From assembly GCA_035642535.1 (NCBI GenBank), contig DASQSE010000097.1, forward strand, positions 1-64,000: a DNA stretch of 64,000 bases, read 5' to 3'. The notes below the pieces were generated by a model, which was not told where the DNA came from, did not search any database, and saw only the letters and a list, made by a program, of their open reading frames with translations. Positions 1-8,766 of this stretch are shown here, piece after piece. The stretch comes from Jatrophihabitans sp035642535 (lineage in GTDB: Bacteria > Actinomycetota > Actinomycetes > Mycobacteriales > Jatrophihabitantaceae). Each line of letters starts with the position of its first letter. The first letter of the stretch is position 1. Position numbers and translations under genes: made by a program.

Positions 1-612
1 GGCGGCAAGGCCACCGTCGTCAACCTCACCAACCACGCGTACTTCAACCTGGCCGGTGAAGCGTCCGGATCGGTCGCCGACCAGTTGCTGGCGATCAACG
101 CGAACACCTACTCGCCGATCGACACCGACTTCATCCCGACCGCGCCCTTCGCGCTGCCGGTAGCAGGCACGCCGTTCGACTTCCGGCGGCTGAAGGCGAT
201 CGGCCGGGACATCACCGACCTGGCGATGCCGGACGGGACGAACGGCACGTTCAAGCAACTGGTCATCGCGCACGGCTACGACCACAACTGGATCCTGAAC
301 GGGTCGGGATACCGCCTGGTCGCGGTGGCCACGGAGCCGCGCACCGGCATCACGCTGCGCACCCACACCGACCAACCGGGCGTGCAGTTCTACTCCGGCA
401 ACTTCCTGGTCGGCGACCTCACCGGAACCGGCGGAACCAGCTATCGCCAGACGAGCGGGTTCGCCCTGGAGACCCAGCACTTCCCGGACACGCCGCACCA
501 CCTCGGTCAGGCGGGCTGGCCGTCGGTCGTGCTGAACGCCGGCGACACGTTCACCTCGACAACGACCTATGAGTTCACGACGCAAGGACATGAGATCAAC
601 ATGTCCTTCTAA
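1..612 (+). CDS. galM: Aldose 1-epimerase (galactose mutarotase), C-terminal part, 5' end outside window
   Basis: Cytoplasmic or exported enzyme interconverting the alpha and beta anomers of aldoses. Reading frame 1 is open from the first base to the TAA at 610, giving 203 visible residues, so roughly the N-terminal 40-50% of the usual ~340-residue protein lies upstream of the window. The fragment carries the family motif TNHAYFNL (the catalytic His is visible residue 12), GYDHNW (substrate-binding Asp region) and LETQHFPD, which contains the catalytic Glu of the family. It is followed 94 bp later by the LacI regulator and then araB, so it probably serves the arabinose locus, where mutarotases supply the anomer used by the isomerase. 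Whether a signal peptide exists cannot be seen. Confidence 0.88.
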   Translation, partial: GGKATVVNLTNHAYFNLAGEASGSVADQLLAINANTYSPIDTDFIPTAPFALPVAGTPFDFRRLKAIGRDITDLAMPDGTNGTFKQLVIAHGYDHNWILNGSGYRLVAVATEPRTGITLRTHTDQPGVQFYSGNFLVGDLTGTGGTSYRQTSGFALETQHFPDTPHHLGQAGWPSVVLNAGDTFTSTTTYEFTTQGHEINMSF

Positions 613-653
613 CGTGACGACGCGGCGAGGCCGTGGCTGGAAGTTATGATTGC

Positions 654-669
654 CTGCGATCGTATGCAG
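654..669. promoter_or_regulatory. Candidate LacI-family operator, copy 1
   Basis: Imperfect palindrome CTGCGATCGTATGCAG (CTGC and GCAG arms). It lies 37 bp upstream of the chosen start of the LacI-type regulator. Twelve of 16 positions match the palindrome at 7971-7986 in the araD/transporter intergenic region. LacI-family regulators bind such pseudo-palindromes and often autoregulate; binding here is inference. Confidence 0.38.
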
Positions 670-706
670 TGATTGTCTGGACGAGTCAAACACTGGGGGG
701 TGGCGG

Positions 707-1789
707 TTGGCGACCGAGAGAACGCGGCGAACCGGCCGTCGGGCGGCCGAGTCCACCGCACCGGCGGCCCGCGGCCGGCCCGTGACGATGCGCGACATCG
801 CGCGAGCGACGAACCTGTCGCAGAGCACCGTCTCGCGCGTGCTCAACCGGACGCCGACGATCGTGCCGATCGCCGAGGACACGCGTGAGCGGGTGCTCGC
901 GACCGCGATGGCGCTCGGCTACCGGCCCAACCCGCTCGCGCGCGGGCTGCGCGGGGCGAGCACGATGCTGCTCGGTGTCATCGTCCGCGACATCACCGAT
1001 CCGTTCTTTGCCGGCGCCGTCGACGCAGTCACCGCGGCCGCGGCCGGCCGCGGCTACAACGTCGTGCTCGGCCACGCGCACGCGCGGGCCGAAGAGGCGA
1101 TCACGCTGTGGGGTGTTCTCGAGGCCCGGCACTGCGACGCCATCCTGCTGCTCGGTGACATGCGCGATCAGCCGCGGTTGCTCGAGGACCTCGCCGGCGC
1201 GCATGTGCCGGTCGTCGCGCTGTGGCAGGGCACGCAGGCCACCGGGGTGGCGTCGGTCGCCGTCGACAACGAGGCCGGGATCCGCACCGTCCTCGACCAT
1301 CTCACCGAACTCGGGCATCAGCGGATAGCGTTCGTCGGCGGCCGGCGCCTCGGCGACATCAAGGAGCGCGAGGAGACGTTCGTGCGCTACTTGGTCGACA
1401 AGGGAAGCGCGCCGCGCGACGGCTACCTCCGGCACGGCAGCAACGATCCGGAGAGCGCGATCGCCGCGCTCGAGCAGTTGCTCGCGCTCTCCGAGCCGCC
1501 GACCGCCGTTGTGGCCGCCACGGATGTCCTCGCGATCGGGCTGCTGCACGCGGCGCATCGGCACGACAAACGGGTGCCCGAGCAGCTCTCGATCACCGGC
1601 TTCGATGACATTCCGATGGCCGCCTACACCGTGCCGGCGCTGACGACGGTGCGGATGCCGGTGCGCGAGATGGTCGAACAAGCCGTGCAACTGGCGCTCG
1701 ACGGACGGGCCACGAGCGCGGCGCGATCCGTGCCAGTGTTGCGTCCGACGCTCGTGGCGCGTGCCTCGACCGGCCGGGTCGCGGGGTGA
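707..1789 (+). CDS. LacI-family transcriptional regulator, probable arabinose-locus repressor
   Basis: DNA-binding sugar-responsive regulator. The helix-turn-helix with MRDIARATNLSQSTVSRVLN occupies about residues 27-47. It is followed by the hinge helix (YRPNPLARGL) and a periplasmic-binding-protein-like effector domain containing GVIVRDITDPFF and the family-typical ITGFDDIPMAAY near the C terminus. The frame is open to an ATG at 650, but TTG at 707 is preferred: it has GGGGGG six bases upstream and gives 360 residues, and the 650 start would put a candidate operator inside the gene. ATG 788 is a shorter alternative. It ends 7 bp before araB and lies next to the other ara genes, so arabinose or a derivative is the likely effector; this is inferred from context only. 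Confidence 0.88.
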   Translation: MATERTRRTGRRAAESTAPAARGRPVTMRDIARATNLSQSTVSRVLNRTPTIVPIAEDTRERVLATAMALGYRPNPLARGLRGASTMLLGVIVRDITDPFFAGAVDAVTAAAAGRGYNVVLGHAHARAEEAITLWGVLEARHCDAILLLGDMRDQPRLLEDLAGAHVPVVALWQGTQATGVASVAVDNEAGIRTVLDHLTELGHQRIAFVGGRRLGDIKEREETFVRYLVDKGSAPRDGYLRHGSNDPESAIAALEQLLALSEPPTAVVAATDVLAIGLLHAAHRHDKRVPEQLSITGFDDIPMAAYTVPALTTVRMPVREMVEQAVQLALDGRATSAARSVPVLRPTLVARASTGRVAG

Positions 1790-1796
1790 GGACGGC

Positions 1797-3494
1797 ATGG
1801 CCGGCACATACTGCGTAGGCGTCGACTTCGGCACCGAATCAGGCCGCGCGACGCTCGTCGACGTCCGCACCGGAGAAGAAGTTGCGACCGCGGTGTACGA
1901 GTACGAGAACGGGGTGATCGACGAGCACCTGCCCTCCCCCGACGACGACGTACGCCTCGGCTCCGACTGGGCGCTGCAGGATCCGCAGGACTACATCCGC
2001 ACCTTCCAGGTCGCGGTCCGCTCGGTGCTTACGCGGTCCGGCGTCGATCCGGCGGACGTGATCGGCATCGGCACCGACTTCACCGCGTGCACCATGCTCC
2101 CGACGACCGCGGACGGCACCCCGTTGTGTGCGCTGCCCGAGTTCCGGCGCCGCCCGCACGCCTGGGTGAAGTTGTGGAAGCATCACGCCGCGCAGCCGCA
2201 AGCGGATCGCATCAACGCGGTCGCCCGAGAGCGCGCCGAGCCGTGGCTGGCGCGCTACGGCGGCAAGATCTCCTCCGAGTGGTTCTACGCGAAGTCGCTC
2301 CAGATCCTCGATGAGGCGCCCGACCTCTATGCCGCGGCCGACCGGCTCGTCGAGGCCGCCGACTGGGTGATCTGGCAGCTCACCGGCGTCGAGACACGCA
2401 ACAACTGCACGGCCGGCTACAAGGCGATCTGGTCGAAGCAGGACGGGTTCCCGTCCGACGCCTACTTCGCGGCGCTCGACCCGCGCTTCGAGCACGTCGT
2501 CGACGAGAAGATGTCCCGCGCGATCAGTCGCATCGGTGATCGGGCCGGGGTGCTTACCCCACAGGCCGCCGAGTGGACCGGGCTGCGGCCGGGCACTGTG
2601 GTGGCCGTCGGCAACGTCGATGCGCACGTGTCGGTGCCCGCGGCAACGGTCGTCGCGCCGGGCACCATGGTGGCGATCATGGGCACCAGCATCTGCCACA
2701 TGGTGCTCGGGCATGAGCAAACCAGCGTCGAGGGCATGTGCGGGGTGGTCGAGGAAGGAATCGTGCCCGGCCTGTTCGGCTACGAAGCCGGGCAATCCGG
2801 GGTGGGCGACATCTACGCCTGGTTCGTCGAGCATGCCGTCCCGCCCGAGTACTACGAACGCGCACGCTCGTCCGGAACGGACGTGCACCGCGTTCTCGAG
2901 GCGGACGCAGCCCAGTTGCGGCCCGGCGAGTCCGGGCTGCTCGCCCTCGACTGGTGGAACGGCAACCGCTCGGTGCTGGTCGACGTCGACCTGACCGGCG
3001 TGCTCGTCGGCGCGACCCTCGCGACGAAAGCACCGGAGGTGTATCGCGCGCTGATCGAGGCGACGGCGTTCGGCACCCGCGTCATCGTCGACGCGTTCGA
3101 GGCGAACGGCGTGGCCGTGGACGAGATCGTGGCGGCCGGCGGGCTGCCGGAGCGCAACCAGTTGCTGATGCAGATCTACGCGGACGTCACCAATCGCGTC
3201 TTCCGGGTGCCGGCGTCGAGCCAGACGCCGGCGCTAGGCTCAGCGATGTTCGCGGCCGTCGCCGCCGGCAGCGAACGCGGCGGATACGACACGATCGTCG
3301 ACGCAGCCTCCCGGATGGCGCGGCTGGGCGAGACGACCTACCGACCGAACCCCGAACACCGCGCCGTCTACGACGAGCTCTACGACGAGTACCGCACGCT
3401 GCACGACTACTTCGGGCGCGGCGCGAACGACGTCATGAAGCGGCTCAAGGCGCTGCGTGCGCGAGTCGCCGCATCGGCCGAGGCCAAGTCATAG
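1797..3494 (+). CDS. araB: Ribulokinase (AraB), FGGY carbohydrate kinase
   Basis: Cytoplasmic kinase phosphorylating L-ribulose to L-ribulose 5-phosphate with ATP, the second step of L-arabinose catabolism. The 565-residue product matches the usual AraB length. It begins with the actin-fold phosphate motif GVDFGTESGR, has the AraB-typical GTDFTACTMLP and KLWKHHAAQPQADRIN stretches, and carries the C-terminal FGGY domain with AAGGLPERNQLLMQ. ATG 1797 is preceded by GGGGTGAGGA, while the longer open frame from 1761 would overlap the regulator. The gene converges with araA, and the last 6 bp of the two coding regions overlap. Identification is strong from motif content and neighbours. Confidence 0.95.
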   Translation: MAGTYCVGVDFGTESGRATLVDVRTGEEVATAVYEYENGVIDEHLPSPDDDVRLGSDWALQDPQDYIRTFQVAVRSVLTRSGVDPADVIGIGTDFTACTMLPTTADGTPLCALPEFRRRPHAWVKLWKHHAAQPQADRINAVARERAEPWLARYGGKISSEWFYAKSLQILDEAPDLYAAADRLVEAADWVIWQLTGVETRNNCTAGYKAIWSKQDGFPSDAYFAALDPRFEHVVDEKMSRAISRIGDRAGVLTPQAAEWTGLRPGTVVAVGNVDAHVSVPAATVVAPGTMVAIMGTSICHMVLGHEQTSVEGMCGVVEEGIVPGLFGYEAGQSGVGDIYAWFVEHAVPPEYYERARSSGTDVHRVLEADAAQLRPGESGLLALDWWNGNRSVLVDVDLTGVLVGATLATKAPEVYRALIEATAFGTRVIVDAFEANGVAVDEIVAAGGLPERNQLLMQIYADVTNRVFRVPASSQTPALGSAMFAAVAAGSERGGYDTIVDAASRMARLGETTYRPNPEHRAVYDELYDEYRTLHDYFGRGANDVMKRLKALRARVAASAEAKS

Positions 3495-4976
3495 CGAGTG
3501 CGCGTAAGAGACGTCGTTCCAGCGGAGTTCTCGCCGTAGCCGGTTCGCGGTGGTGTCGCTGCCGATCGTGACGAGCTCGATGCCGGCGATCTCGGCGAGA
3601 TCCTCGACGGCCTCGATGGACAGCGCCTGGGTGAAGCAGGTGTGGTGCGGGCCGCCGGCCAGCAGCCACGACTCCGCGGCAGTCGCGAGGTCGGGGCGCG
3701 GCACCCAGACAGCGTGCGCGACGGGCAGCCGCGGCAGGTCGGCCTCCGGGGCGACGACATCGACCTCGTTGGCGACCAATCGCAGCCGAGTGCCGAGGTC
3801 GGCCAGCCCGAGCGTGAAGCCCGGGCCCGGCGGGGCCGAGAAGACCAGCCGCACCGGGTCGGCCCGGCCGCCGATCGCGAGCGGATGGATCTCGCAGCTC
3901 GGCCGCGCGGCGGCGATGGACGGGCAGACCTCCAACATGTGCGCGCCCAGGATCTGCGGCGCTTCGCCGCCGAGGTTGTACGTGTAGTCCTCCATGAACG
4001 ACGTCCCGCCGGCCAGGCCCTCGCTCATCACCTTGAGCAACCGCACCAGCGCCGCCGTCTTCCAATCGCCCTCCGCGCCGAAGCCGTAGCCGTCGGCCAT
4101 CATGCGCTGCACCGCGATGCCGGGCAGCTGCGGCAACGTGGCGAGATCCTCGAAGGTGTCCGTGAAGGCGAACGCGCCGACGTCGTCGAGGAAGCCGCGC
4201 AACCCGAGCTCGATGCGTGCGGCGTCGCGCAGCGAGGCGTGCCGCGCCCCGCCGTTGCGCAGTTCCGGAACGACCCGGTATTCGTCCTCGTACTGCTTGA
4301 CCAGCACGTCGACGGCTGCGTCGCTGACGGCGTGTACGCGCTCGGCAAGCTCGCTCACGCCGTAGCCGTTGACCGCGAAGCCGAGCCGAAGCTGCGCCTC
4401 GACCTTGTCCCCCTCGGTGACCGCGACCTCGCGCATGTTGTCGCCGAAGCGGGCGATCCGCAGCCGGTGCGCCTCGTGCCACCCGTGCGCGGCGCGCGTC
4501 CACACGCCGACGCGTCGCTGCACCTCGGCGTCGCTCCAATGCCCCACCACGATCTTGCGCGGCCGGCGCAGCCGGGTGGCCAGGTAGCCGAACTCCCGGT
4601 CGCCGTGCGCGGACTGGTTGAGGTTCATGAAGTCCATGTCGATCTCGGCCCACGGCAGCGCCGCGTTGTGCTGCGTGTGCAGATGCAGCAGCGGCTTCTG
4701 CAGCGCGGACAGCCCGGCGATCCACATCTTCGCCGGCGAGAACGTGTGCATCCACGCGATGACACCGATGCAGTCGTCGTCCGCGCCGGCTTCGAGGCAG
4801 ACCCGCCGGATCGCGTCCGCGGTCGTCAGCACGGGCCGGCCCACGATGCGCACCGGAACCGCGTCCGCACCGTCCAGCCCGGCGACGACGTCAGCAGCCT
4901 GCGCCTCGACCTGCCGCAGCACCTCCGGGCCGTACAGATGCTGACTGCCCGTCAGGAACCAGATCTCGGGAGTCAT
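3489..4976 (-). CDS. araA: L-arabinose isomerase
   Basis: Mn-dependent cytoplasmic isomerase converting L-arabinose to L-ribulose. The 495-residue protein starts with the family hallmark IWFLTGSQHLYG. It contains the expected catalytic and metal-binding residues: the Glu in GFGAEGDWK, the Glu in SFMEDYTYNL, the His in LGAHMLEVCPS and the His in PHHTCFTQAL. The start ATG overlaps the permease stop by 4 bp (ATGA), so it is the last gene of the leftward operon binding protein - ATPase - permease - araA. Its 3' end overlaps the convergent araB by 6 bp, leaving no room for an intergenic terminator. Confidence 0.97.
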   Translation of the reverse strand: MTPEIWFLTGSQHLYGPEVLRQVEAQAADVVAGLDGADAVPVRIVGRPVLTTADAIRRVCLEAGADDDCIGVIAWMHTFSPAKMWIAGLSALQKPLLHLHTQHNAALPWAEIDMDFMNLNQSAHGDREFGYLATRLRRPRKIVVGHWSDAEVQRRVGVWTRAAHGWHEAHRLRIARFGDNMREVAVTEGDKVEAQLRLGFAVNGYGVSELAERVHAVSDAAVDVLVKQYEDEYRVVPELRNGGARHASLRDAARIELGLRGFLDDVGAFAFTDTFEDLATLPQLPGIAVQRMMADGYGFGAEGDWKTAALVRLLKVMSEGLAGGTSFMEDYTYNLGGEAPQILGAHMLEVCPSIAAARPSCEIHPLAIGGRADPVRLVFSAPPGPGFTLGLADLGTRLRLVANEVDVVAPEADLPRLPVAHAVWVPRPDLATAAESWLLAGGPHHTCFTQALSIEAVEDLAEIAGIELVTIGSDTTANRLRRELRWNDVSYAHSL

Positions 4977-5986
4977 CCCGCGAACCTGCGCTGTAAGAGG
5001 GCGTGGACGCTGATCGCGGCGAGGATGATCGCGCCGTAGATGAACTGTGTCCAGAAGGCCTCCAACCCGACCGCGACGATCCCCGCCTCGATGCCGCCGA
5101 TCAGGAACGCGCCGACGACCGTGCCCCAGACCGTGCCGCGCCCGCCGAACACCGAGGTGCCGCCCACGAAGACGGCAGCGAGGGCCGACAGCAGGAAGCC
5201 GGATCCGCCGTTCGGAAAGAAGTTGATCAAGGCAAAGCTGTTCATCATCCCGGCCAGCGCCGCTGATATGCCGGTGAGGACGAACAGGATGATGCGGGTG
5301 CGCACGATCGGGATGCCCATCAGGCCCGCGGCCTGTCGGTTGTCACCGATGACGTGCGCGTTCTGCCCGAGCCGGTGCCTAAAGAGCAGCACCCACGTCA
5401 CGACGGCGAGGACCACGAACCACACGAACTTCATCGGGAAGCCGTACCACTTGCCGACGAGCAGCCGTCCCGGCGTGCTGTCGAGGGTTTCGAGCAACGT
5501 GTAGCTCTTGCCGTTGACAAGCACGAGAGTCAGCCCGCGGTAGAGGAACTGCGTGCCGATCGTGACGACGAGCGCGGGGATCCCGATGACGGCGACGAAG
5601 AAGCCGTTCACGAGTCCCGCCGCGGCGCCGATGGCCAGCGTGGCGAGCACGCCGAGCCAGATGTTGTGGGTCGTGTGCTCGACACCGATGTAACCGACCA
5701 TCCCCAGCGCGAAAATGGACGGAAACGACAGGTCGATGTCGCCGGCCACGATCAGCATGGTCAACGCGAGCGCCATGATGGCGAAGTACGGAATGGTCTG
5801 CGCGTAGGCCACGTAGATGCGGCTGTGCAGGAATGTCTCCGGCGCCAGGATCGCGAAGATCAGCCACGTCAGCACGAATGCCGTCGTGATGCCGATCTGG
5901 CTCGCCCAGGACACCGTCAACGACCTCGGCGTCCACCGCCCGCTCCGGCCGAAGTAGCGCCGCGCCCGCTCCGCAACTGCCGTCAT
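4973..5986 (-). CDS. Sugar ABC transporter permease (RbsC/AraH type)
   Basis: Inner-membrane channel subunit of a pentose or monosaccharide importer, BPD_transp_2 family. Its 337 residues are mostly hydrophobic segments. After a short basic N terminus the first helix contains IGITTAFVLTWLIFAIL, followed by the family-typical AGDIDLSFPSIFALG and a C-terminal GGTSVFGGRGTVWGT. It overlaps the ATPase stop and the araA start by 4 bp each, indicating translational coupling. The neighbours make L-arabinose the likely substrate, but the sequence does not prove substrate specificity. Confidence 0.92.
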   Translation of the reverse strand: MTAVAERARRYFGRSGRWTPRSLTVSWASQIGITTAFVLTWLIFAILAPETFLHSRIYVAYAQTIPYFAIMALALTMLIVAGDIDLSFPSIFALGMVGYIGVEHTTHNIWLGVLATLAIGAAAGLVNGFFVAVIGIPALVVTIGTQFLYRGLTLVLVNGKSYTLLETLDSTPGRLLVGKWYGFPMKFVWFVVLAVVTWVLLFRHRLGQNAHVIGDNRQAAGLMGIPIVRTRIILFVLTGISAALAGMMNSFALINFFPNGGSGFLLSALAAVFVGGTSVFGGRGTVWGTVVGAFLIGGIEAGIVAVGLEAFWTQFIYGAIILAAISVHALLQRRFAG

Positions 5987-6810
5987 GCTGAGCCTCCGGC
6001 ATAACGCTCCGGCTCGGTGAACCGGCCCGTCGCGGCCACCTCGCGCATGATCGTCGTCAGTTCGTCCAGGCTGTACCGGCTGGTCGGGAACACCCCGGCG
6101 ACGCGGCCGCGGTCGATGATCACGATGCGGTCGGCCACGGAGTAGACGTGGAAAATGTTGTGGTCGATGAAGATCGCGGACTTACCGGCGGACCGGATGC
6201 CGCGGACGAAGTCCAGACATTTCTCCGTCTCGCTCAGCGAGAGGCCCATCGTCGGCTCGTCGAGGATCACCAGGTTCGCCTCGAAGTAGAGCGCCCGGAC
6301 GATCGCGAGTCCCTGCCGCTCGCCGCCGGACAATCCGGTGACCGGCGTGTCCGGCGTGAGGATCGCCGATGTGAAGCCCATCTGCTCGCTCATGAGCTGC
6401 GCCGTGATCCGGCGCATCTCGCCCACGTCGAGAAATCCACCCAGCCGGGTGATCGGGCGGCCCATGAAGATGTTGCGCCACAGCGCCTGCTGCTCGGCGA
6501 GCGCGCGCTCCTGGTAAACGGTCTCGACGCCGAGCGCGCGTGCCTTGGGCACCGTGAGGTGATTGATCTGCTCGCCACCGAAGAACACCTCGCCGGTGTC
6601 CGGACGGTGGTAGCCGGTGATGATCTTGATCAGCGTGGACTTGCCTGCGCCGTTGTCTCCGACCAGGCCGAGCACTTCGCCCGCGCCCAGTGTCATGCTC
6701 ACGTCGTACAGCGCGTGCACCCCGCCGAACGATTTGGAGACGTGCCGCAGTTCGAGAACGGGCGTGGCCGCCGGAGCGGCCACGTCCGTCCCTTCTTTGC
6801 TCAGCGTCAC
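5983..6810 (-). CDS. Sugar ABC transporter ATP-binding protein, single-domain
   Basis: Energises the adjacent permease. It has Walker A GDNGAGKST, the ABC signature LSGGERQG and Walker B LVILDEPTMGLSLSE. GTG 6810 is chosen because it forms a GTGA overlap with the stop of the binding-protein gene and gives 275 residues; the frame stays open further upstream only by running antisense-like through the neighbour. It holds one nucleotide-binding domain, unlike the tandem AraG/RbsA ATPases of enteric bacteria, so a homodimer is expected. The layout matches single-NBD monosaccharide importers common in actinobacteria and rhizobia. Confidence 0.92.
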   Translation of the reverse strand: MTLSKEGTDVAAPAATPVLELRHVSKSFGGVHALYDVSMTLGAGEVLGLVGDNGAGKSTLIKIITGYHRPDTGEVFFGGEQINHLTVPKARALGVETVYQERALAEQQALWRNIFMGRPITRLGGFLDVGEMRRITAQLMSEQMGFTSAILTPDTPVTGLSGGERQGLAIVRALYFEANLVILDEPTMGLSLSETEKCLDFVRGIRSAGKSAIFIDHNIFHVYSVADRIVIIDRGRVAGVFPTSRYSLDELTTIMREVAATGRFTEPERYAGGSA

Positions 6811-7874
6811 CGGATCTGCTTGTCGACGAGCGGTGCGATCTGGTCGATGTTCGACTTGTCGACGAACCCGCCGCCGGTGTCGATGCGCAGTCCGCTGAAC
6901 CCGTACTCGTGGGCCAGGCACAACTGCTCGATCCCGAAGTAGCCCTGCAGCCACTCCTGCTGGTCGATCACCAGGCTGATGTAGCCGTCCTGGACGCCCT
7001 TCACCGTCGCCGGCGACATGTCGAAGCCGGCCATGTACACCGAGCCCGGGTCGAGGTTCGCAGCGTTCATGTAGGTCGGGATCGTCGAGGTCAGATTGCC
7101 GTGGTCGATGAACATCGCCTTGACGTCCGGGTGCTTGGAGACGTAGCCGGTGAAGATCGGGACACCGGCCGACGGATCGGAGTTGGTGGCGTCGTTGATC
7201 TCCTGGTAGTCGACGGTCATGCCGGCCTTGTTCAAGGCGTCGATGATGCCCTTGGTCCGCTCACCGCGGCCGGGCTGTGATTTGAGGCCCCAGACGAACA
7301 CCCGGCTGCCGGGCTGCAGGTGGTCCCGCTTGATCGCTTCGTTGGCGAGCGCGGCACCCGCGTCGTAGAGCGTGGCGCCGACGTAGCCCATGCCCTTCGT
7401 GGCGTACTTCGCCTCGGCTTGCGGAAGCTCGGTGTTCATGACCGTCACCGTGATGCCCTGCGACTCGGCCTGGTCGATCAGCGAGTCGAACGCGGCGTCA
7501 CCCGGGTGGCCCATGATCGCGATGCCGTCCGGGTTCGTCGCCATCGCCTGCTGGAACTGGGTGATCATCTTGTTCGGGTCCCAGTCCGACCACTGATAGG
7601 TGACGTCCGGGCCGAGCGCGGCCGCTGCGGCCTTCGCGCCGTTGTAGACGACGGTCTCGAACCCGCCGCCCTCGGTGCCGCCCGGGAAGAAGACGATCTT
7701 CATGCCGCTACAGAACTGGGCACCGCTCGGCACCCCCGAACCTGCCGACTCGGTCGTGCCCGGCGACTCCGTCGTGCCCCCGCCTCCGCTGCTCGAGCAA
7801 CCCACCACGGTCACTGCGGCGACCGCAATCAGCGCACCGGCGCGCCAGGCGGCGGACCACCCTCTAGCTCTCAT
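6807..7874 (-). CDS. Sugar ABC transporter substrate-binding lipoprotein
   Basis: Extracytoplasmic receptor of the importer, Peripla_BP_4 (ribose/arabinose-binding type). The 355-residue product has a basic N terminus, a hydrophobic core and the lipobox VVGC, so Cys27 is the lipidation site, followed by a Ser/Gly-rich spacer. It contains the family pattern GIAIMGHPGDAAFDSLIDQA and a C-terminal VIDQQEWLQGYF. ATG 7874 is preferred: AGAAGGGA lies 6 bases upstream, whereas the longer frame to 8468 is non-coding shadow over araD. It is the first gene of the leftward operon ending in araA, and its promoter must lie in the 178-bp gap shared with the divergent araD. Confidence 0.93.
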   Translation of the reverse strand: MRARGWSAAWRAGALIAVAAVTVVGCSSSGGGGTTESPGTTESAGSGVPSGAQFCSGMKIVFFPGGTEGGGFETVVYNGAKAAAAALGPDVTYQWSDWDPNKMITQFQQAMATNPDGIAIMGHPGDAAFDSLIDQAESQGITVTVMNTELPQAEAKYATKGMGYVGATLYDAGAALANEAIKRDHLQPGSRVFVWGLKSQPGRGERTKGIIDALNKAGMTVDYQEINDATNSDPSAGVPIFTGYVSKHPDVKAMFIDHGNLTSTIPTYMNAANLDPGSVYMAGFDMSPATVKGVQDGYISLVIDQQEWLQGYFGIEQLCLAHEYGFSGLRIDTGGGFVDKSNIDQIAPLVDKQIR

Positions 7875-7970
7875 GACGCATCCCTTCTGCCGCGAAGCCC
7901 CGAAAAGACGCCGATTTGCGCGGATTCGCCGACCGCGCCTGCCTCGGGAACGGCCACCGCATTCGAGTGG

Positions 7971-7986
7971 CTGCATGCGTATGCTG
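7971..7986. promoter_or_regulatory. Candidate LacI-family operator, copy 2
   Basis: CTGCATGCGTATGCTG with the inner palindrome GCATGCGTATGC. It lies in the divergent intergenic region between the sugar-binding lipoprotein operon and araD. It resembles the site at 654-669 upstream of the LacI-type gene (12/16 identical), consistent with one regulator controlling uptake, isomerase and epimerase. No promoter hexamers are clear around it. Confidence 0.38.
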
Positions 7987-8052
7987 GTCCCCTGCGAGAC
8001 AGAATTCAAGGCCTCGAAGGTCCCATCTGCGCGTCGCTTGACGGAGGTGCCC

Positions 8053-8766
8053 GTGCCGCTGGCCGATCTGCGCCGCCAGGTGGCCGAGGCCAACCGCGAC
8101 CTCGCGGCCGCCGGACTAGTCACGCTGTCCTTCGGAAACGTGAGCGGCGTCGACCGCGAGCGCGGCGTGGTCGTGATCAAACCCAGCGGCATCCCGTGCG
8201 CGGAGGTCATGCCCGAGCACACGGTGGTCGTGGCGCTGTCCGACGGCGCCGTGGTGGACGGTTCGCTGCGACCGTCGTCCGATACGCCGACGCACCTGGT
8301 GCTGTATCGGCGGTTTCGGCAGCTCGGCGGGGTGGTGCACACCCACTCCCCGTTCGCCAGCGCATGGGCGCAGGCCGGCCGCGAGATCTCGTGCCTCGGC
8401 ACGACGCACGCCGACCACTTCGCCGGGCCCGTCCCGATCACCCGACCGCTCACCGACGCGGAGATCAAAGGCGACTACGAGCGCGAGACCGGCGAGGTCA
8501 TCGCCGAGACGATCACCGCGCTGGACGTCGACGCGTTGCGCATGCCGGCCGCCCTCGTGCGTTCACACGGCCCGTTCACCTGGGGAATCGACGCGGCAGA
8601 GGCGGTCGTGAACGCGGCGACGCTGGAGCTCGTCGCAGCGATGGCCTGGCGCACGCTCGCGCTGGCGCCGGACGCCGAACCGATCGACGAGGTGCTGGCG
8701 CACCGGCATTTCAGCCGCAAGCACGGCCCGAGCGCGTATTACGGCCAGCCGGGGTTACCCCACTGA
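8053..8766 (+). CDS. araD: L-ribulose-5-phosphate 4-epimerase
   Basis: Zn-dependent class II aldolase-fold enzyme converting L-ribulose 5-phosphate to D-xylulose 5-phosphate, the last step of the arabinose pathway. The product has 237 residues, close to the usual ~231. Metal-binding histidines are visible in VVHTHSPFAS and TTHADHFAG, with SFGNVSGVD near the N terminus and KPSGIPC as the phosphate-site motif. GTG 8053 is preferred because GGAGG (8043-8047) is five bases upstream; GTG 8047 overlaps that site. It runs divergently from the transporter operon, and its last 12 bp overlap the convergent dehydrogenase gene. Confidence 0.94.
   Translation: MPLADLRRQVAEANRDLAAAGLVTLSFGNVSGVDRERGVVVIKPSGIPCAEVMPEHTVVVALSDGAVVDGSLRPSSDTPTHLVLYRRFRQLGGVVHTHSPFASAWAQAGREISCLGTTHADHFAGPVPITRPLTDAEIKGDYERETGEVIAETITALDVDALRMPAALVRSHGPFTWGIDAAEAVVNAATLELVAAMAWRTLALAPDAEPIDEVLAHRHFSRKHGPSAYYGQPGLPH

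Noticed and set aside
650..706. ATG 650 as start of the LacI-type regulator
   Set aside because: It would add 19 non-conserved residues, lacks a ribosome site and would place the candidate operator inside the gene; TTG 707 with GGGGGG upstream is better.
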